Source: Euryarchaeota archaeon UBA256
GTDB lineage: Archaea; Thermoplasmatota; Poseidoniia; Poseidoniales; Poseidoniaceae
Direction: 5' to 3'
Assembly: GCA_002494645.1 (NCBI GenBank)
Contig: DACE01000010.1
Location: 80,441-144,440, forward strand
Length of the DNA: 64,000 bases
Part shown: positions 60,344 to 64,000 of the stretch, piece after piece
How the letters are laid out: every line of letters starts with the position of its first letter
Numbering within the stretch: the stretch's first letter is position 1
The notes under the pieces: model-generated
Seen by the model: only the letters and a program-made list of their open reading frames with translations
The model's database searches: none
What the model was told of the DNA's origin: nothing
Translations under genes and position numbers: made by a program

Positions 60344-61273
60344 ATGCCTCCACCCCTGTGCATGGGGTCGGCCTTTCGCTTGGCTATGATGCTCATCGTT
60401 TTGTTGTGTATACCCTCCACTCTTTCCCAATCCCAATCCGTTGAAGAACGTACAGAACAACCCCGTGGGCAGCTCCTTGATATCCGCTATATCTCATACG
60501 AATGCCTCACCTCATCAACGTGTGAACCTTCTCAACCTGAGCACCTCATCGAATACTTTAGTGCAGATTGGTGCGAACCGTGCCTCCAAGTCTCGGACCA
60601 GTTGAACAACTATAGCGAAAACGGGAGCATCATCCTTCAACATCATCCTTCAGCTTTGGATGAAACATTCCTCTCCGCTTCCAAATTACGCTTTGACACT
60701 GAATATCGGTTGCTGTTTTATCCCTCCATCGTGGTTGACGGTTCTTTCCTGCTGACGGGCTCACGCCAAGCCATGGACCTCAACACAACGCTCGATAATT
60801 CAAGCACAAACTGGAGTGGTTTTAATTCTATAGAATACTCTAATGGGACGCTCTCATGGGATACTTCAACAGGAGAACTGGTGCGGATTTGGCAACTTGA
60901 ACCAACACCGCATACCACTCTTGACCGAACGCATGCTCGTCTTGCTCAGCAATTCATAGTTCACTCGACCAATACCTCATCGATATCCCTGAATGCTAGC
61001 ACCCTTCCTGAACATAGCGCCTTTGTAGTGATGCTCGAAAACAAAGGAATACGCCAACTCAGTGCTGGTTCTCTAGCACCCACTGGCCTCGTGGATGTTA
61101 GTCCTGACAATGATGTCATGGCAGACCAAGAATCCTCGCTTCGTCCGTCTTCTCTGGCCCTCATTGTAGCCGGCTTGCTGATGGCTTTGCTGGCCCCAGC
61201 AATTCTCCTTCAACGCAACGAGATGATGCGAAAGCGTCAACGAGATGTCGTGATACGACAGGCAAAAGAGTGA
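60344..61273 (+). CDS. Secreted, anchored thioredoxin-like protein
   Basis: This 309-residue protein has a signal peptide (residues about 8-30), a thioredoxin-type active site FSADWCEPCLQVSDQL near 75 with the CxxC Cys pair, a beta domain with several Asn-X-Ser/Thr sites, and a membrane helix near 265-287 followed by a basic tail. As it faces ctaA/ctaB across a 33-base spacer, it may help assemble cytochrome oxidase or reduce extracytoplasmic disulfides; this is inferred from location. The signature Cys motif differs from Sco proteins, which have CxxxC. Confidence 0.75.
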   Translation: MPPPLCMGSAFRLAMMLIVLLCIPSTLSQSQSVEERTEQPRGQLLDIRYISYECLTSSTCEPSQPEHLIEYFSADWCEPCLQVSDQLNNYSENGSIILQHHPSALDETFLSASKLRFDTEYRLLFYPSIVVDGSFLLTGSRQAMDLNTTLDNSSTNWSGFNSIEYSNGTLSWDTSTGELVRIWQLEPTPHTTLDRTHARLAQQFIVHSTNTSSISLNASTLPEHSAFVVMLENKGIRQLSAGSLAPTGLVDVSPDNDVMADQESSLRPSSLALIVAGLLMALLAPAILLQRNEMMRKRQRDVVIRQAKE

Positions 61274-61334
61274 GGTAGGTTCAAAAAGAGTAGGCCGCTC
61301 GGCTACTTGCGAATTACCTTCGCAGGTGCCAATC

Positions 61335-61586
61335 ATGGTCAAGCCAGCACGACTCCACACACGATTTGAACGAGCACGAATTATTGGCGCACGCGCCCTC
61401 CAAATTGGAATGGGTGCTCCACTCTATGCTACCGAGGAAGTCCTTCGTGATGAATTCAAAGAAGAGCTGGTCTCGCTTTACGGTCTTGAAGAGGCTGCGA
61501 TCCGTTTCGTTCTTGACCCTCTCAAAATCGCTCTCTATGAATATGAGAATCATTTGATTCCCATCGACATCGACCCTCACGAATGA
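61335..61586 (+). CDS. rpoK: RNA polymerase subunit K (Rpo6/RpoK)
   Basis: The ATG at 61335 gives 83 residues; a GTG at 61326 is also in frame. The protein has the family core HTRFERARIIGARALQIGMGAP near residue 8 (short: TRFERARIIGARALQIGMG) and DPLKIALYEYENHLIPIDI near the end, the part that binds Rpo1 and helps assembly (bacterial omega homologue). Usual archaeal RpoK is 55-60 residues. Here about 22 residues (ATEEVLRDEFKEELVSLYG) are inserted between the GAP and DPL motifs. The stop codon overlaps the end of the tryptophan dioxygenase gene by ten bases. Confidence 0.9.
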   Translation: MVKPARLHTRFERARIIGARALQIGMGAPLYATEEVLRDEFKEELVSLYGLEEAAIRFVLDPLKIALYEYENHLIPIDIDPHE

Positions 61587-62683
61587 GGAGAACCATCTGA
61601 AGAAAAGCCGTAGAATTCGGCTTGCTCCACATCGGGTAATCTTTCACGTTTCACCAAAAGGGTTCGAACCGCCCACAGGTCAACAAATACACGGTATTTG
61701 GTCGTAGCATCGAGGTAATCAACACCGCTCGACCCCCCTGTGCCCATGCGGCGCCCAATCATCCGTTCAACCATGCGTGCGTGATGGGTTCTGAACAACA
61801 ACATCGATTGTTCCAGTTCAACAAAACTGTCGATGAGGCGGCGTGGCCAGGATAGAAGAGGCAAATCCCGATATGATTCAATGAAGAGGAGTCCTGCACG
61901 TGCTCTGTTGAGCACGCCATCTTGCAATAGGAAGGCCTCTGCCCCAGTCCGGCTGGACTCGATTCGTGGACGAACGCTCGCCTCGTCTCCATGCCCAATA
62001 GCAACCATGTGAGCAATAACTTCCTCTCCATGAATTTGCATGGCTTCAAGATGACCTGCAACGTAGGCCATTACTGATTCTTGATCGCCCTGAGTTTCGG
62101 GAGTTGAACCATGGATTGGCGTTCTGGCCAACCATGCAATCAACGCATCGTTGAGTGAAGGGGACTCATGCGTGCTGTGGAAATCCTGGAGGGCTTGTTG
62201 TGGGACTTTTCCTTCCCCAGCGAGTTTCTCCATGTGGGCCAGGGGGTCCATTCCACCGACACGCTGCTCTTGTTCCAGACCGAGGAGGACTTCGAGTTCC
62301 CTCATTTGCCAGGATTCAAATCCGGAAGAGGTACCCAATCGGTCTCTGAAGGCCAAAAAATCCTGGGGCGCGAGAGTTTCCATGACTTTCCACTGGTCTG
62401 CCAGAAGGCGAAAGATTTCACTGACGCGTTCAAGATGTCGTACAATCTTGGGGATAGCGTGCTCTTCCACTTTTTGTTGAGCAAGCAGGTCTCTCGCTTC
62501 TTTGAGTTCCCTGAGAATTAACTTAAACCAGAGTTCAAAGGTCTGGTGGACCACAATGAAATGCAGTTCATCATGCGATGGCGCCGGCAGATAGCCATCG
62601 GGTCCATCCTGCAATGACAATAAGGATTCAAGTTGAAGGTAATTCCCGTAGGTCATCCGATGAGAGGGGGCGTTGCCGACCAT
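61577..62683 (-). CDS. kynA: Tryptophan 2,3-dioxygenase
   Basis: This 368-residue heme enzyme converts L-tryptophan to N-formylkynurenine. It has the helical tetramer motif HDELHFIVVHQTFELWFKLI near residue 38 and the heme ligand segment HHARMVERMIGRRMGTGGSSG (short: HARMVERMIGRR, MGTGGSSG near 310-330). It also has the substrate-site YGNYLQLESLLSLQ near 12-25. The start is ambiguous between the first Met and a Met at residue 10. The downstream kynurenine pathway genes are not in the window. The start faces purP across 161 bases. Confidence 0.93.
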   Translation of the reverse strand: MVGNAPSHRMTYGNYLQLESLLSLQDGPDGYLPAPSHDELHFIVVHQTFELWFKLILRELKEARDLLAQQKVEEHAIPKIVRHLERVSEIFRLLADQWKVMETLAPQDFLAFRDRLGTSSGFESWQMRELEVLLGLEQEQRVGGMDPLAHMEKLAGEGKVPQQALQDFHSTHESPSLNDALIAWLARTPIHGSTPETQGDQESVMAYVAGHLEAMQIHGEEVIAHMVAIGHGDEASVRPRIESSRTGAEAFLLQDGVLNRARAGLLFIESYRDLPLLSWPRRLIDSFVELEQSMLLFRTHHARMVERMIGRRMGTGGSSGVDYLDATTKYRVFVDLWAVRTLLVKRERLPDVEQAEFYGFSSDGSPHS

Positions 62684-62844
62684 GATGTGTCATGCGACAG
62701 GAGCCCCATGAACCCTTCACTCCTTTCGTCAATCTCAACGACCTCAAACGATGATGTTCTAATCCCTCATAGGCTGATTCCAACGGACATTCGATTAAGC
62801 AAAGACGACATAACCCTCATAGAGCGAATACGAAACCCCTCCTT

Positions 62845-63957
62845 ATGGGCGTACCTATAGAAGCAGTGCGAAATTGGCTCGCCGACTACGACAAAGATGC
62901 CATTACCATTGGAGTAGTTGCCTCGCACTCCTCGCTTCAAATCCTTCATGGCGCACGTCAAGAGGGCTTCAAAACCCTCGGAATTGCGGTAGGAGAGAAC
63001 CGACGCCGCTTCTACAAAGCCTTCCCCGGTGCAGACCCCGACGAATGGCTGATGCTGGATGACTACCGTGAAATGCTTGACCATGCAGAATGGTTCCGCG
63101 AAAAGAACGTCATTCTTGTTCCTCATGGGTCCCTCGTTGAATATCTTGGTGCCACGAATTTTAGAAGTTTGAACGTCCCAACCTTCGGCAACCGTAACAT
63201 CTTGCACTGGGAAAGCAGTCGAGCCCTGCAGCGCCAATGGTTAGAAAGCGGAGGTTGTACCATGCCACAAGTGATTGAAGATCCGCACAAGATTGCAGGG
63301 CCCGTGATTGTCAAGTATGCAGGGGCGAAGGGTGGAAGAGGATACTTCATTGCCAGAGATTACCGTGATTTCCGCCGAAACGTGGACATTGAAGAAGAAT
63401 TTACCATCCAAGAATACGTGCTTGGGTGCCGGTATTATCTTCATTTCTTTTTCGACCCCCTTTCCAAGGATGGTTACCAAGTCCAAGGACGAGGGCCACA
63501 TGCTGGAAAATCATTGGGGCGTCTTGAATTGCTCTCAATGGACCGTCGTGACGAGAGCAACGTTGATGAATTTTACAAATTGGGTTCTCTACGTGACCTC
63601 CGTGAAATGTCACTCGAACCCTCCTTTGTCGTCACAGGAAACCAGCCTGTGGTCATCCGTGAATCATTGTTGCCAAAGGCCTTCGAGATGGCTGAAGGAA
63701 CGGTCGCTGCATCCTACAACCTCGAAGAGGAATCCCGCGGGATGCTAGGCCCCTTCTGTCTTGAGACCATCGTGACAGACCAACTTGAATTCAAGGTGTT
63801 TGAAATCAGCGCACGGATTGTAGCGGGTTCCAATCCTTTCATCGGAGGATCGCCTTACTCAGACATCAACGAACCGTTCATGTCAACCGGACGTCGAATT
63901 GCTCGCTCCATCAAAAAGGCGCTGGAAGCAGGCCGCCTGGATGAAATCGTCTCGTGA
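62845..63957 (+). CDS. purP: Formate-dependent IMP-biosynthesis enzyme PurP
   Basis: This 370-residue ATP-grasp enzyme is the archaeal 5-formaminoimidazole-4-carboxamide ribonucleotide synthetase: it uses ATP and formate to formylate AICAR in purine synthesis. Motifs: VVASHSSLQILHGARQEGFKT near residue 24 (short: HSSLQILHGARQEGFKT), VIVKYAGAKGGRGYFIA near residues 153-169 (ATP-grasp glycine loop), and EISARIVAGSNPFIGGSPY near 326-345. No clear ribosome site lies before the ATG, so initiation may be leaderless. Confidence 0.95.
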   Translation: MGVPIEAVRNWLADYDKDAITIGVVASHSSLQILHGARQEGFKTLGIAVGENRRRFYKAFPGADPDEWLMLDDYREMLDHAEWFREKNVILVPHGSLVEYLGATNFRSLNVPTFGNRNILHWESSRALQRQWLESGGCTMPQVIEDPHKIAGPVIVKYAGAKGGRGYFIARDYRDFRRNVDIEEEFTIQEYVLGCRYYLHFFFDPLSKDGYQVQGRGPHAGKSLGRLELLSMDRRDESNVDEFYKLGSLRDLREMSLEPSFVVTGNQPVVIRESLLPKAFEMAEGTVAASYNLEEESRGMLGPFCLETIVTDQLEFKVFEISARIVAGSNPFIGGSPYSDINEPFMSTGRRIARSIKKALEAGRLDEIVS

Positions 63958-63963
63958 TGAGAT

Positions 63964-64000
63964 TCAATCTTCATCGGCCTGTTCGTCCATCAGGGCATCA
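63964..64000 (-). CDS. Possible C-terminal end of a minus-strand gene (truncated by window edge)
   Basis: The minus strand has a stop codon TGA at 63964-63966 preceded by an open frame encoding DALMDEQADED, running off the right edge. An acidic tail is typical of proteins in this genome. Only 11 codons are visible, so it is a weak call. Confidence 0.3.
   Translation of the reverse strand, partial: DALMDEQADED

Noticed and set aside
62708..62860. 50-codon plus-strand frame before purP
   Set aside because: It overlaps the purP start by 16 bases, has no ribosome site and no recognisable feature; it could be a leader, but support is too weak.
1..64000. CRISPR arrays, insertion sequences, prophage, rRNA genes
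   Set aside because: I read the window for regularly spaced direct repeats, transposase motifs and rRNA-like stretches and found none; the only clear RNA gene is tRNA-Ser at 58070-58156.

Overview
The window looks like a compact chromosome segment of a planktonic euryarchaeon, most likely Marine Group II (Poseidoniales) or a close relative. This is inferred from gene content, since there is no rRNA gene here to test it. Archaeal information genes are present: eS6, aIF2-gamma, RpoK, Cdc6/Orc1, Dph2, PurP and a complete A-type ATP synthase operon. They sit beside genes of bacterial type: gyrase B, an ScpA/ScpB/SMC condensin operon, a bacterial-style CCA-adding enzyme and heme A biosynthesis. 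Genes are densely packed on both strands. Start codons are often ATG, sometimes GTG, with GAGG-like ribosome sites in many cases. I see no insertion sequence, prophage or CRISPR array.

Layout. 1-17.4 kb: truncated gyrB, aroD, three secreted or membrane surface proteins including two metallopeptidases (M30-like with PKD domains, and M28), a thymidylate kinase with a long extra domain, two membrane proteins starting almost back to back, a HEAT protein coupled to an M61 peptidase, a SerK/ParB-like protein and the CCA enzyme. 17.4-25.9 kb: an EF-hand protein, acyl-CoA dehydrogenase, a GcvH-like protein, then an informational run (Hpt, Dph2, Cdc6, eS6, aIF2-gamma, PIN protein, DUF357). 25.9-30.4 kb: a three-gene operon with an Orc/Cdc6-like protein whose ATPase motifs are degenerate, facing HMG-CoA reductase across a spacer that carries six copies of the hexamer GCGTTA/TAACGC. 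30.4-36 kb: scpB, scpA and smc. 36-42 kb: a membrane protein with a DnaJ-like cysteine motif, nadB, panE, and an 843-residue relative of site-2 proteases that appears catalytically dead. 42-50.7 kb: the A-ATP synthase operon atpHIKECFABD. 50.8-58 kb: a methyltransferase, three tandem KaiC/RecA-like proteins of which only the first keeps a P-loop, a pilin-like lamin-tail protein and a 984-residue surface protein. 58-64 kb: tRNA-Ser(GCU), ctaB, ctaA, a secreted thioredoxin-like protein, rpoK, tryptophan 2,3-dioxygenase and purP.

Together the genes describe an aerobic heterotroph that degrades protein outside the cell, oxidises acyl-CoA and tryptophan, makes heme A for a terminal oxidase, makes ATP with an A-type synthase and makes isoprenoids from mevalonate.

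The best candidates for undescribed biology are four. First, the ATPase-degenerate Orc-like operon beside the GCGTTA array. Second, the KaiC-like triad next to pilin-like and surface-protein genes. Third, the dead site-2-protease homologue. Fourth, lineage-specific changes in core proteins: an aIF2-gamma without its zinc knuckle, an RpoK with an insertion, and a GcvH-like protein with a displaced lysine.
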